Below, in pieces: positions 9,061-18,391 of a stretch of 64,000 nt of DNA. Location of the stretch: contig NZ_JAMHFY010000016.1 of the NCBI RefSeq assembly GCF_023897015.1, forward strand, positions 1 to 64,000, read 5' to 3'. The position numbers were made by a program, and so were the translations under genes. Numbering within the stretch: the stretch's first letter is position 1; the number at the start of each line of letters is the position of its first letter. The notes under the pieces were generated by a model. The model ran no database searches. It was not told the DNA's origin and worked only from the letters and a program-made list of their open reading frames with translations. Source of the DNA: Desulfosporosinus nitroreducens (GTDB lineage: Bacteria; Bacillota; Desulfitobacteriia; Desulfitobacteriales; Desulfitobacteriaceae).

Positions 9061-9747
9061 ATGAAGCGTTGCATCATCTGTCTGCAGCAATTGGACCTAT
9101 TTCAGGGACTAGAACAAGATCAACTTACTAACTTGTGCCAATGTACGCAAAGAAAGAGATTGTCCAGAGGACACTACCTTTTTCGGCAAGGAGAGGCAAC
9201 AAGTACCATATACCTCATAAAATCGGGTAAGCTGAAACTCGTACAAACTACAAAAGAGGGCAATGAAACAATTCTGGATATATGCGGACCCGGTGAAGTC
9301 TTAGGTGAATTGTCCTTATATCAAGAACAAAATGAGCATTCAAGCGCCATAGCTATGGAAGATGTTTGCATATGCTGTTTCAGTAAACTCCAATTTGAGG
9401 CGTTAATCAAACAAGATCCTTCGTTTGCCATGAGAATTATTGGCTACTTAGGACTAAAACGTTATGAAACCATGTTGAAATTAGGAAAAGAAGCTGGACT
9501 ACCTGTAAAAGAGAGATTGTTGCAACTTTTTTATCGTTTAGCAGAACAATATGGACGAAAAACGCCAACCTCGACGTTGATAGATCTAAAAATTACCCAG
9601 CAGGAATTAGCTGATATGATTGGCTCTTCGCGTGTTATGGTCATTCAGGCACTTAAAGAGTTTAAAGCGGCTAATATAATTGACCGGGAAAAAAGATATT
9701 TCATCTTGAAAAAAGACCCTTGCATCAGTATTCATACGTTTGAATAA
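9061..9747 (+). CDS. Crp/Fnr-family regulator with N-terminal cysteines
   Basis: 228 aa. The ATG at 9061 follows GAGGAGGAAAAGT; the in-frame ATG at 9046 overlaps that site. A cNMP-binding-like beta-roll (about 15-130; RGHYLFRQGEATSTIYLI...GEVLGELSL) is joined to a Crp-type HTH (LKITQQELADMIGSSRVMVIQAL). Cysteines C4, C7, C26 and C28 near the N-terminus and a C-I-C-C cluster near 110 could hold an iron-sulfur cluster as in FNR. The recognition helix SSRVMVIQ lacks the E-x-x-S/G-R pattern that reads TGTGA or TTGAT, so its DNA site probably differs. Confidence 0.85.
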   Translation: MKRCIICLQQLDLFQGLEQDQLTNLCQCTQRKRLSRGHYLFRQGEATSTIYLIKSGKLKLVQTTKEGNETILDICGPGEVLGELSLYQEQNEHSSAIAMEDVCICCFSKLQFEALIKQDPSFAMRIIGYLGLKRYETMLKLGKEAGLPVKERLLQLFYRLAEQYGRKTPTSTLIDLKITQQELADMIGSSRVMVIQALKEFKAANIIDREKRYFILKKDPCISIHTFE

Positions 9748-9861
9748 TTTAACTGCTTATCTTTTTCGTGATCAATGCGAGCTTCCCTCGGCGTGGTAAA
9801 TAAACTTTCATTGAATGGGTTATATTCAATCATAACTCATTTAACTATGTATTGTTTATTT

Positions 9862-10107
9862 CTAAAAACCTAAACAAATCCCAACAAGTATTACTTTAAT
9901 TCTTCCTTTTGTCATAGACATTCCAGTAACTACCAACTGGCTGCATTCACCTTCAGCAAGTTTAGAAAGTTCATCAAATGAAGAGTAGCCCTGTTTAAAT
10001 ATCAGCATGGTAATTGGTGCTGCATATTTTTTTGTACGAAGTATAGCAGCATTAAATTCGGCTCAGAACTCTCCGGGATAACTTGAAACATCTAAGGAAA
10101 TCTTAAT
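9862..10107 (-). pseudogene. Decayed reading frame with an in-frame TGA
   Basis: A coherent minus-strand frame runs through a TGA at 10063-10065: ISLDVSSYPGEF-stop-AEFNAAILRTKKYAAPIT... to a TAG at 9862. Composition looks like real protein and faintly like an HPr-type fold. There is no start codon or ribosome site, an upstream TAA closes the frame, and no SECIS-like hairpin follows the TGA. I read it as the 3' remnant of a dead gene; the family is not recognised. Confidence 0.4.
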
Positions 10108-10134
10108 TTAAGGGTATATCAGAGAATGCTTAAG

Positions 10135-10168
10135 GGGTTATAACGAAACATTAGTTCCGTTATAACCC
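10135..10168. terminator. Hairpin downstream of xylB
   Basis: GGGTTATAACG / CGTTATAACCC with a 12-base loop, 60 bases after the xylB stop on the minus strand. There is no clear T-run, so it may be a terminator or an mRNA-stabilising hairpin. Confidence 0.55.
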
Positions 10169-10230
10169 TGTAATTATACTAAGTAGGTTCACTCACACAA
10201 AGATCTCTTAAAATCTTGCCGTTCACAGAC

Positions 10231-11760
10231 TTATTTTGGGAGTTTAGATAAATACTTAAATGACCCCTGTAAATCAATGTACAATTTCTTATACAGCTGA
10301 TAATACTCATCGTACACCTTTCGTGTAGAAAGATTTGGCTTCTGGATACTATTCTTGATAACTAAATTATCACAGGCGTTTTCTACTGAATCATAGATTC
10401 CTGCTCCAACTCCTGCTAGTATCGCTACACCAAAGGCAGGCCCTTCATCCGCTTTGATCGTGCTTACAGGGCAACCGTACATATCTGCAAGCATCTGTCT
10501 CCAGACGGGACTTCTTCCTCCGCCACCACAGGCTATCATATCTTCGACGTTAACTCGCATTTCCTTAAATACATCAACACATTCAAGCTGGGAAAAGGCT
10601 ACCCCCTCCATTACGGCACGAATCATGTTAGAGCGATTATGCGAAGCAGACAATCCGAAGAATACTCCTCTGCAATAAGGATCCGGATGAGGAGAGCGTT
10701 CACCCATTAAGTAAGGCAGATAAACTAATCCCCCTGCTCCGGGCATAACTTGTTCGGCCATGGTATTCATGACAACATAGGGGTCAACCCCTAGCTTTTC
10801 AGCTTCCATCATTTCCTCAGAGCAACAAGTATCTCTCAACCATTTCAAAGATAAGCCAGCACCCAAGGTGCAACTCATGACCGTCCACTTCCCAGGTACG
10901 GCACTGCAAAATGTATGCACCCTGCCCTTAATGTCAATGGAAACGTCATCTGAAATGGCATAAATCACACCGGAAGTTCCGATGGTCGTAAAAGCATTCC
11001 CTGCCCTTACGACCCCTGTACCAACAGCTGCAGCAGAGTTGTCAGCTGCACCGCCCACAACGATTGTACCCTCACGGAGTCCCGTTAAGTCTGCTGCCCT
11101 TCTGTGTACCTTGCCTGTAATATCTGGTGATTCATAGATCTTCCCCAGCATAGACTTGTCGATATTAAATTTATATAATATTTCATCAGACCAACAACGA
11201 TTAGGAATATCCATAAGTTGCATACCTGACGCATCTGACATTTCTGTAGCAAATTCACCCGTAAGCATATAGCGGATGTAATCCTTAGGAAGCAAAATAT
11301 GAGCACATTTCTCATAAACTTCAGGTTCGTTGTTCTGAACCCAGAGAATTTTGGAAGCAGTAAAGCCTGTAAGAGCAGGATTGGCCGTAATTTCAATGAG
11401 CCTTTTTTCACCGATTATTTTATTCATCTGCTGGCATTCATTGTCTGTTCTCTGATCGCACCAAATGATTGAATTTCTCAAGATGATTCCATTCTTATCG
11501 AGCATTACAAGCCCATGCATCTGTCCAGAAAGACCAATTCCGGCAATTCCAGATGCATCAATACCACTCTCATTGATAACGTATTTAATACCATTATATG
11601 TCGCATTCCACCAATCAGAAGGGTCTTGCTCTGCCCAACCATTTGCTGGCTGATATAATGGGTATTCAATCGTCTTTGAAAAGATGGCGTTTCCGGCAAG
11701 ATCAAACAACACAGTTTTTGTACCCGAAGTCCCTAAGTCAACGCCAAGTAAATATTGCAT
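10231..11760 (-). CDS. xylB: Xylulokinase
   Basis: 509 aa FGGY-family kinase that phosphorylates D-xylulose to D-xylulose 5-phosphate. It opens with the ATP-binding YLLGVDLGTSGTKTVLFD and has the substrate region GLSGQMHGLVMLD, the WCDQRTD segment, GGAADNSAAAVGTGVV with the catalytic Asp, and GGGGRSPVWRQMLADMYG near the end. These are diagnostic of XylB within FGGY. GGAGGGG lies just before the ATG. It is the last gene of the five-gene transporter/dehydrogenase operon and feeds the product into the pentose phosphate pathway. Confidence 0.92.
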   Translation of the reverse strand: MQYLLGVDLGTSGTKTVLFDLAGNAIFSKTIEYPLYQPANGWAEQDPSDWWNATYNGIKYVINESGIDASGIAGIGLSGQMHGLVMLDKNGIILRNSIIWCDQRTDNECQQMNKIIGEKRLIEITANPALTGFTASKILWVQNNEPEVYEKCAHILLPKDYIRYMLTGEFATEMSDASGMQLMDIPNRCWSDEILYKFNIDKSMLGKIYESPDITGKVHRRAADLTGLREGTIVVGGAADNSAAAVGTGVVRAGNAFTTIGTSGVIYAISDDVSIDIKGRVHTFCSAVPGKWTVMSCTLGAGLSLKWLRDTCCSEEMMEAEKLGVDPYVVMNTMAEQVMPGAGGLVYLPYLMGERSPHPDPYCRGVFFGLSASHNRSNMIRAVMEGVAFSQLECVDVFKEMRVNVEDMIACGGGGRSPVWRQMLADMYGCPVSTIKADEGPAFGVAILAGVGAGIYDSVENACDNLVIKNSIQKPNLSTRKVYDEYYQLYKKLYIDLQGSFKYLSKLPK

Positions 11761-11808
11761 CGCGCACCCCTCCTGGTTTAGTAGTCTACGAATATTGGTA
11801 GAAATAGA

Positions 11809-12849
11809 TTAGCCGATTTTTATAACAGCTTTAACAACGTCTTCTTTATGGTTAATCGCGAAGTCAAAAGCATTGGCAACATCTTCAAAATCAAACTCAT
11901 GCGTAATAATTCCAGAGATATCAATAATACCTTTTGAAATTGCATTGATAGCTTGAGGATAGATATTTCTGTAACGAAAAACTGATTTAATTTCTGCTTC
12001 TTTAGCCATAATTTTTGCGAAGTTATATTCGATAGTATCCTGAGGTGCCATGCCAACAAGAACGATACATCCACCATTCTTGACAAGATAAGGGGTTTGA
12101 GCAATTGTTTGGGTAGACCCCGCAGTTTCGATAACAATATCAACGCCTTTTTTGTTCGTAAGTTTATCGATTTCAGCTAAAACATCCACTTCTTTGGCAT
12201 TTAAAACTGTCGTTGCTCCCAGTTTTTTAGCATATTCCAGCCTTTTTTGAATAACGTCCACAACTATAATATCCGTTGCACCAAACGCCTTACACGCCAG
12301 AAGTGTAACAAGACCAATAGTACCTGAGCCAAGGATCACCACTGAATCTCCTAACTTAACATTACCCTGCGCTGCAGCATGCATGCCAACTGCTAATGGC
12401 TCAACAAGCGCGCCTTCTTTAGTTGAGATGGTTTCTGGCAGCTTAAAGGCCATGTTTTCCGGAAATGCAATGTAGTCCATCAAGCAACCATGATAGGGTG
12501 GTGTCGCTAAGAACTCTACATCCGGGCAAAGATTGTATCTGCCTGTTTTGCAAAATTCGCATTGACCACAAGTACATCCCGGTTCTAAAGCTACTTTATC
12601 TCCAACTTTGAGATTTTCTACACCTGATCCGATGGCAGCTACAGTTCCCGCACATTCATGACCAAGTATAAAATCACCATTGACGATAAAATCTCCTATT
12701 TTCCCGTGTTCCAAATAATGCACGTCAGACCCGCAAATACCTACATATTCAAGTTTTACGAGGACTTGTTTTTCTTTCGGTACAGGGACTTCGATTTCAC
12801 GGATTTCCAATTTGTTGAGACCGGTCATGTAGGCTGCTCTATTTTTCAT
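11809..12849 (-). CDS. Zinc-dependent polyol dehydrogenase (sorbitol/xylitol dehydrogenase type)
   Basis: 346 aa medium-chain dehydrogenase. Catalytic zinc ligands C39 (GICGSD), H64 and E65 (GHE) and the structural zinc set C94-C97-C100-C108 are present. The Rossmann motif VILGSGTIGLVT and the following acidic VDV favour NAD. AAGGAGGGG precedes the ATG at 12849. Between a sugar transporter and xylulokinase, the expected reaction is pentitol (xylitol or D-arabitol) to D-xylulose. A sorbitol or L-iditol activity is possible but fits xylB less well. Confidence 0.85.
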   Translation of the reverse strand: MKNRAAYMTGLNKLEIREIEVPVPKEKQVLVKLEYVGICGSDVHYLEHGKIGDFIVNGDFILGHECAGTVAAIGSGVENLKVGDKVALEPGCTCGQCEFCKTGRYNLCPDVEFLATPPYHGCLMDYIAFPENMAFKLPETISTKEGALVEPLAVGMHAAAQGNVKLGDSVVILGSGTIGLVTLLACKAFGATDIIVVDVIQKRLEYAKKLGATTVLNAKEVDVLAEIDKLTNKKGVDIVIETAGSTQTIAQTPYLVKNGGCIVLVGMAPQDTIEYNFAKIMAKEAEIKSVFRYRNIYPQAINAISKGIIDISGIITHEFDFEDVANAFDFAINHKEDVVKAVIKIG

Positions 12850-12930
12850 TGAGTACCCCTCCTTGAGTAAATGTAAGTTAGTTAAAAATGGTGCAATCAC
12901 ATATGAACGCTAGGGTAGATGTTAGCCAAC

Positions 12931-12960
12931 AGGACATTCATCCCTGAGGGAGAATGTCCT
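12931..12960. terminator. Intercistronic hairpin after the binding-protein gene
   Basis: AGGACATTC / GAATGTCCT with CCC/GGG inner pairs, and no T-run on the minus strand. Such hairpins after solute-binding-protein genes often protect the abundant upstream mRNA. Confidence 0.55.
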
Positions 12961-12985
12961 GCGTACTCCAGAGAGCATGAAAGTA

Positions 12986-13975
12986 TTATTTAATTGTTCC
13001 GGATTTTTTTAGGATTTCAATGTATTCATCAACATTTTCCTTAGTAACGAGTGGGTTACCAATATCAGTGTTAATCTCTTTTTCTGCACCAGTTAAAAGC
13101 TTGTTACTTGCATCAAGCATTTTCTCTGCAAGTTCATTAGCATTTTGCAAACAAGTAGACGTCATTTTGCCTTCTTTAATGAGGAATAATGCTTCAGCTG
13201 TTCCATCAACACCATAGGCAAACATTTTTGCATACTTTGGATTGTCTTTAACTACTTCAAGTGCTCCGGCAGCCATGTTATCATTCATGGCAATAACAGC
13301 ATCAATTTTATCGTTAGCTTGAACCCAGTCTTCCATATACTTCATAGCTTCATCTTTGTTCCAATTAGCAATTTGCTCGCCAACAATTTTAACATCTGGG
13401 CGTTTGTCAAAGAACTCTTTTTGCCAGCTGGCACGACGCTCATCGGCATGGAAGTTACCGGAAGGTCCTTTTAGGACAACGACTTTTGCATCCTGTGGAA
13501 TTTGTGTTAAAGCTGCACGTGCATTGACCGCTGCTTGCTCATAAGGTTGAGCATCAACTGACGATGCACCTTCAATACCGGAAATACGTGCATTAGTTGT
13601 AATTGCAAAGATACCGGCTTTAACAACCTTTTCTACATAAGGTCTTTGAGATTCGCCACTATTTGGCTGCACGATAACTAGATCAAATTTGTTGGTTATA
13701 GCATTCTCAATCATAGAGTTTTCTTTATCATCGTTTGCCTGACCATCGAAAACCTCTAGGGTGATATTCGGATATTTCTTAGCTTCGTCTCTAACTGCAT
13801 TAGCAAGCCAAGCCGCAAATGAATCGGATTGGGCGCGTGCTATGTAGGCAACCTTGTATTTTTTCTCGCTAGACGAGTCACTCTGAGCAGGTGTTGTTGG
13901 CTTACTTGATGAACAACCGGCTAATAAAGCCACCATTAATAACAATGAAACTACGCTTAACAGTTTTTTCTTCAT
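12986..13975 (-). CDS. Sugar ABC transporter substrate-binding lipoprotein
   Basis: 329 aa. Signal peptide with lipobox LLAGC (Cys21), then the periplasmic-binding-protein fold of the ribose/xylose type (YKVAYIARAQSDSFAAWLANAV; FDLVIVQPNSG; DAVIAMNDNMAAGALEV). The ATG at 13975 lies 6 bases after GGAG; earlier in-frame starts are worse. It is exported and membrane-anchored, capturing the sugar or polyol for the permease and ATPase encoded just upstream. Substrate is inferred from the operon, most likely a pentitol. Confidence 0.88.
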   Translation of the reverse strand: MKKKLLSVVSLLLMVALLAGCSSSKPTTPAQSDSSSEKKYKVAYIARAQSDSFAAWLANAVRDEAKKYPNITLEVFDGQANDDKENSMIENAITNKFDLVIVQPNSGESQRPYVEKVVKAGIFAITTNARISGIEGASSVDAQPYEQAAVNARAALTQIPQDAKVVVLKGPSGNFHADERRASWQKEFFDKRPDVKIVGEQIANWNKDEAMKYMEDWVQANDKIDAVIAMNDNMAAGALEVVKDNPKYAKMFAYGVDGTAEALFLIKEGKMTSTCLQNANELAEKMLDASNKLLTGAEKEINTDIGNPLVTKENVDEYIEILKKSGTIK

Positions 13976-14105
13976 CTTTTTCTCCATCCTTCTCTCTTGT
14001 AAAGTTATATTTTTAAACAGCAAGGCTTATTAATTCAGTTCATATAATACTTCGTTAAAGAATCTGATTATTTCTCATCATTAAACAAGCCTTAAACTGA
14101 TGTTT

Positions 14106-15098
14106 TTATTTTTTATCTGCTCCCAGATCCTCTGCTTTGACTAACGTAGCTTTTGCTCTGCGGTTCCTTGATCGAATATCGTAGATAACAGCAAGTGCGA
14201 TAATGGTACCGCGAACTATTTGTTGCATATAAGAATCTACATTGTTTAAGTTCATAATGTTATCTAAAAACCCAACAATGAACGCACCGGCAAGGGTTCC
14301 TCCTACGGTCCCAATACCGCCGGAAAAGCTCGTTCCCCCAATGATAGCTGCGGTTAGAGCGGTAAACTCATAATTGATAGCGCCATTCGGAAGACCTGCA
14401 TTGACACGGGACATGAATAGAACACCCGCAATCCCTACAAAAATACCATTAATGATAAAAGCAGTGTATTTAACGTTATGAACGTTAATCCCTGAGGCAA
14501 TAGCCGCTTCTTCATTACCTCCGACAGCATAAAGAGAACGTCCAAATCGAGTATGATTCAACAAATACCACGTTAGAATTGCAATCGCTATTAGAAAAAT
14601 AATAGGAATTGGAATAACTCCAATGGATCCCTGTCCTAATTCTGTAAAGTTTCCCAGTTGAAGGATGTTCTGTCCCTTCGTGTACAGAAGTGCCACCCCA
14701 CGAGCCACTGTAAGCATTGCCAATGTAGCAATAAAAGGAGGTGCTTTAAACGTACTAACCATGATGGCATTGATTACGTTACATACAATCCCAGTCAGAA
14801 TACCTACAGTAAGTGCTAATAACAAAGAGCCTGTCGCTTTATAGGTAGATACTGCAAATACTCCAGCAAGTGCCAGGACTGACCCTGATGATAAGTCCAG
14901 CATTCCGCTGATGATAAGAAGCGTCGCACCCAGTGCCAGGATAGTGGTAACTGATAACTGCCTTGAAATGTTGGTTAAATTATTGACTGACAAAAAATTA
15001 GGATTTGCCAGTGAACATACAATGAATAACCCGACTAGAATCATATAAATGCTGTATTTCTTTTTAACAGTACTCCAAAAATTACTTCCTAGTTTCAT
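14106..15098 (-). CDS. Sugar ABC transporter permease (RbsC/XylH type)
   Basis: 330 aa, about ten membrane helices, BPD_transp_2 family. Characteristic segments include NLTNISRQLSVTTILALGATLLIISG, VAxGVALLYTKG-like loop and GTSFSGGIGTVGGTLAGAFIVG. It starts one base after the stop of the ATPase gene, with GGGGTGA upstream. It forms the membrane channel with the neighbouring ATPase and binding protein. Confidence 0.9.
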   Translation of the reverse strand: MKLGSNFWSTVKKKYSIYMILVGLFIVCSLANPNFLSVNNLTNISRQLSVTTILALGATLLIISGMLDLSSGSVLALAGVFAVSTYKATGSLLLALTVGILTGIVCNVINAIMVSTFKAPPFIATLAMLTVARGVALLYTKGQNILQLGNFTELGQGSIGVIPIPIIFLIAIAILTWYLLNHTRFGRSLYAVGGNEEAAIASGINVHNVKYTAFIINGIFVGIAGVLFMSRVNAGLPNGAINYEFTALTAAIIGGTSFSGGIGTVGGTLAGAFIVGFLDNIMNLNNVDSYMQQIVRGTIIALAVIYDIRSRNRRAKATLVKAEDLGADKK

Positions 15099-15099
15099 T

Positions 15100-16611
15100 T
15101 CAGTTCACCCCCTCAGCTGTCAAAGTTCCGGTAGCATATCTCATAATGAGCTCTTGAGAAAAGTCTCCTCGATTTATCTCCCCTGTGATTGTTCCTTTGG
15201 CCATGACATAAATCCTGTCACACATACCAATGACCTCAGGGAGTTCAGAAGAAACGATAATTACGACTTTACCCTCTTTAGCTAAATCCGTCATAAGCTT
15301 ATAAATTTCTAACTTGGCGCCGACATCAATACCTCGAGTAGGTTCATCCAAGATTAGAATATCCGGATTTCTTATCATCCATTTGGCGAGAACAACCTTT
15401 TGCTGATTACCTCCGCTCAATGATGCTATAGGTGTATCTATGGTTGGTGTTTTAATTCTCATTTTATTAAGAATTTCGGAGACCAGTTTCTTCTCAACTT
15501 TTTTATGATTCCTGTAAGCATAAAAAACACTTTTTAAATTAGAAAGGGTCGTATTTTCCTTGACTGATCGCATAGGAATTATACCGTATCGTCGCCTATC
15601 CTCTGAAAGCATGACCATCCCATGATCGATACTCTGACGCACGTTTTTAATCGTAACTTCCTTGCCTTTAATTTTTACAATACCCGATGTTTTTGGATCA
15701 AGGCCAAATAAAGCGCGCATAACTTCGGTTCTTCCGGCACCCATTAGCCCGGCAAATCCTAAAATTTCCCCTTTTTTAACATGGAAATTAATATTATGGA
15801 ACACATTTGTGCAATTCAAGTTTTCAACCTGAAGCATATCTTCCCCAATAGCAACGTGTTCCTTTGGAAATGTCGTGGTAAGTTTACGTCCCACCATCAA
15901 GGCGATAACCGTTTCGATGTCCAGTTCTTCCTTAGGGTGGCTTTCTACAACCGTTCCATCTCTTAACACTGTTATATCATCCGCTATCTGGAAAACCTCA
16001 TCTAACTTATGAGATATATAGATGATGCTTACTCCTCTAGCTTTGAGTTCTCTTATCTTAACGAATAATTTTTCTACTTCCTTAAGTGTGATCGCCGAGG
16101 TGGGCTCATCCATTATGATGATATCGGACTTGTAGGAAATAGCTTTAATGATTTCCAGCATCTGAATATCTGAAATAGTAAGATCTTTAAGTGGGGTCGT
16201 CGGAGAATACGGTAGATTTTCAGCCAGTAAGAGCTCTTTAGTGCGTCGTCTTACCTCTTTCCAATTAACATTACCGAACCTTTTGACGGGGAGATTTCCA
16301 AGAAAAAGATTCTCTTCAACTGTCATCTCAGGAACATAACTCATCTCTTGAAATATCATGGAGATCCCTAGAGTTCTCGCTTGGATAGGATTATTGATTT
16401 TCACCGGTTTTTCGTCTATGTAAATCTGACCACTATCCGGTTGATAGATTCCATTAATGATTTTCATTAATGTTGATTTTCCAGCCCCATTTTCTCCACA
16501 CAATACATGGACAGAACCTTTTTTAACAGCGAAATCAATCTTATCAAGAGCCTTAACACCCGGAAACGATTTCTCAATCTGAGATACTCGCAGCTTAAAA
16601 TTTTCTTTCAT
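15100..16611 (-). CDS. Sugar ABC transporter ATPase, two ABC domains (RbsA/XylG type)
   Basis: 503 aa with two tandem ATPase domains. Domain 1 has Walker A GENGAGKST, signature-like LTISDIQM and Walker B IIIMDEPTSA. Domain 2 has a degenerate Walker A (GLMGAGRTE), an intact signature LSGGNQQK and Walker B ILILDEPTRG. This asymmetry is normal for carbohydrate importers. First gene of the minus-strand operon ATPase-permease-binding protein-dehydrogenase-xylulokinase. Confidence 0.92.
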   Translation of the reverse strand: MKENFKLRVSQIEKSFPGVKALDKIDFAVKKGSVHVLCGENGAGKSTLMKIINGIYQPDSGQIYIDEKPVKINNPIQARTLGISMIFQEMSYVPEMTVEENLFLGNLPVKRFGNVNWKEVRRRTKELLLAENLPYSPTTPLKDLTISDIQMLEIIKAISYKSDIIIMDEPTSAITLKEVEKLFVKIRELKARGVSIIYISHKLDEVFQIADDITVLRDGTVVESHPKEELDIETVIALMVGRKLTTTFPKEHVAIGEDMLQVENLNCTNVFHNINFHVKKGEILGFAGLMGAGRTEVMRALFGLDPKTSGIVKIKGKEVTIKNVRQSIDHGMVMLSEDRRRYGIIPMRSVKENTTLSNLKSVFYAYRNHKKVEKKLVSEILNKMRIKTPTIDTPIASLSGGNQQKVVLAKWMIRNPDILILDEPTRGIDVGAKLEIYKLMTDLAKEGKVVIIVSSELPEVIGMCDRIYVMAKGTITGEINRGDFSQELIMRYATGTLTAEGVN

Positions 16612-17007
16612 TTTCTTCCCCCATGAGATTATTTGTTTAATCCTTTCTCATGCTGATTTTAAAATCAGAATAGAGTCATACTTTAACATCCCTCATATTT
16701 CACCACTTAAACATTTGTAAAAAATGAACTTATTTTTCCGTGATTTATATAAGACTTTTGTAAATATGTTTTAATAAGATTTAATAAAATTATATCCCTT
16801 TTTTCACTTAAGTCAACCTGTGTTTGACTAGTAAAGTTATACATTTCTGAATTAATTTTGTCATCTGAACTCTATGGTTTTTTCCATTTTTCTGCAACAC
16901 AAACATGAAAAATCATCTTGCCTGAATTACTAAGTTATCCAGTAAAGATGATAACATTATTAGAATTGGTACTCCTTGCAGGGGTTGAGTAAGTTAAGTA
17001 AATATAT
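16612..17007 (-). promoter_or_regulatory. Promoter region of the pentitol operon with candidate ROK operators
   Basis: AT-rich 396 bases. TTACT-N9-AGTAA at 16927-16945 resembles XylR/ROK dyads and lies inside a larger ATCATCTT...AAGATGAT repeat. The block ATGTTTTAATAA near 16766-16777 is nearly repeated upstream of the ROK gene (18154-18166), as expected if one repressor reads both. No gene is seen. Confidence 0.45.
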
Positions 17008-18132
17008 TTAAATATTATTGATAAAGGTTTCAACATGCTGCAAGGCTGCGCCAACGGCTGTTGCCTCCAACTTATATTTACATACATGCAGATAACTTCC
17101 GTCTACCTCAAACGAATTTCTTTTTGATACTAATTCTCTTAATTGGTCAATGTACTCATCCATATAGGCTCCAGCATATCCACCTAGAATTACATTACAA
17201 TCATAGAGCATTCTTAAATTGTTGATAATGATGACCAAGTGCGAGAGATATTCTTCCCAAAGAGTTCTTTGAGGTTCATTATTTGATCTTAGAAGTTTAA
17301 AGAACTCAGCAATATTCCCGTTTGTGCTATCTGATAGGATTTTAGCTGAACAATATACATCAACACATCCTTTTTGTCCACAGTAACAAGTGCGACCGTT
17401 TTGAACAATTGTCATATGTCCAAACTCACCACTGCGTTGATTTTGTCCTGAAAAGATATTCTTTCCTATAATAATAGATCCACCGACACTATTATTAAGA
17501 GAAAGATATACCACATTTTGTATATCGTCTTCATTCCATAGTTCTGCAAATCCTGCTGCATTTGCATCGTTACTCAAAATGCATGGATATGGTATAAACT
17601 CACAAAAGTCCTTTACGCTTCCCCCTTTGAAATCTATAACAGTTGCGTAATTCACCATTTGTTTATCGGCTGATAATATTGCAGGTAAGGCAATACCTAC
17701 ACCTAAAATCTTCGAACTTTCTATTGTGCAATCATTAATGAATTGCTGTACTAAGTTTCCAACTCCTGCAAAGTATTCTTTAGAATTGACAAATGGATAT
17801 TGCTTTCGGACATTTTTGATCAACTTTCCGCTTAAATCAATTAATACAATTCCAACATGATTTCGGGTAATATCTAACCCAATAGCATATTTATGACTAT
17901 TAAACGTAATAGCCTTCGCTTTTCTGCCTCCTGTAGACTCGAATAAACCTGTCTCAATAATTAAATCTCTTTCTTGTAATTCTTTAAGATTTTGGGTAAC
18001 GGTGGGTAAACTCATATTTAACGTCTGAGCTATTTCTTGAATAGAGATAGGATCCCGCTTATATAAAAATTTGTAGATAGCATTTCGATTGATCTTTCTT
18101 ACTTCAATGCTACTCACTCTGTTAATTGTCAT
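17008..18132 (-). CDS. ROK-family transcriptional repressor (XylR-like)
   Basis: About 374 aa from the ATG at 18132, which follows GGGGATAAG; another ATG at 18150 lacks a site. N-terminal winged helix (YKRDPISIQEIAQTLNMSLPTVTQNLKEL), then a ROK sugar-kinase-like domain with AIGLDITRNHVGIVLIDLSG and the zinc motif CYCGQKGCVDVYC. The usual E after the motif is D-V here. ROK repressors release DNA when they bind the sugar. Position next to the transporter operon makes it the likely pentitol or xylulose sensor. Confidence 0.85.
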   Translation of the reverse strand: MTINRVSSIEVRKINRNAIYKFLYKRDPISIQEIAQTLNMSLPTVTQNLKELQERDLIIETGLFESTGGRKAKAITFNSHKYAIGLDITRNHVGIVLIDLSGKLIKNVRKQYPFVNSKEYFAGVGNLVQQFINDCTIESSKILGVGIALPAILSADKQMVNYATVIDFKGGSVKDFCEFIPYPCILSNDANAAGFAELWNEDDIQNVVYLSLNNSVGGSIIIGKNIFSGQNQRSGEFGHMTIVQNGRTCYCGQKGCVDVYCSAKILSDSTNGNIAEFFKLLRSNNEPQRTLWEEYLSHLVIIINNLRMLYDCNVILGGYAGAYMDEYIDQLRELVSKRNSFEVDGSYLHVCKYKLEATAVGAALQHVETFINNI

Positions 18133-18292
18133 CTTATCCCCGACTTTCATAAATGTGTTTTAATAATGTATTTATATTATTATATTTTTGTTGTTTTTAC
18201 AATCATAGTGTCGAAATACTACCGGCTAATGAACATTTAAATCCTGCTTCAGTATCATGAATTTTCTTTTCACGCCTGGATGGCAGTGCAAA

Positions 18293-18338
18293 ATAGCCCG
18301 ATTACCTTGATTTTGTGAGCATCAAGTTATCGGGCTAT
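18293..18338 (-). terminator. Terminator of the ars operon
   Basis: ATAGCCCGAT...ATCGGGCTAT inverted repeat with a few mismatches in the inner stem, located about 55 bases after the arsC stop. Confidence 0.7.
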
Positions 18339-18391
18339 AATTTATGAATACGCGTGATCTATAGGGCAAAGTGGCCAGATCTCCTAATACG

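Noticed and set aside
9862-10107. Possible fourth selenoprotein (TGA at 10063)
   Set aside because: No start codon or ribosome site, the frame is closed upstream by TAA, and no stem with GGU loop follows the TGA. Treated as a pseudogene.
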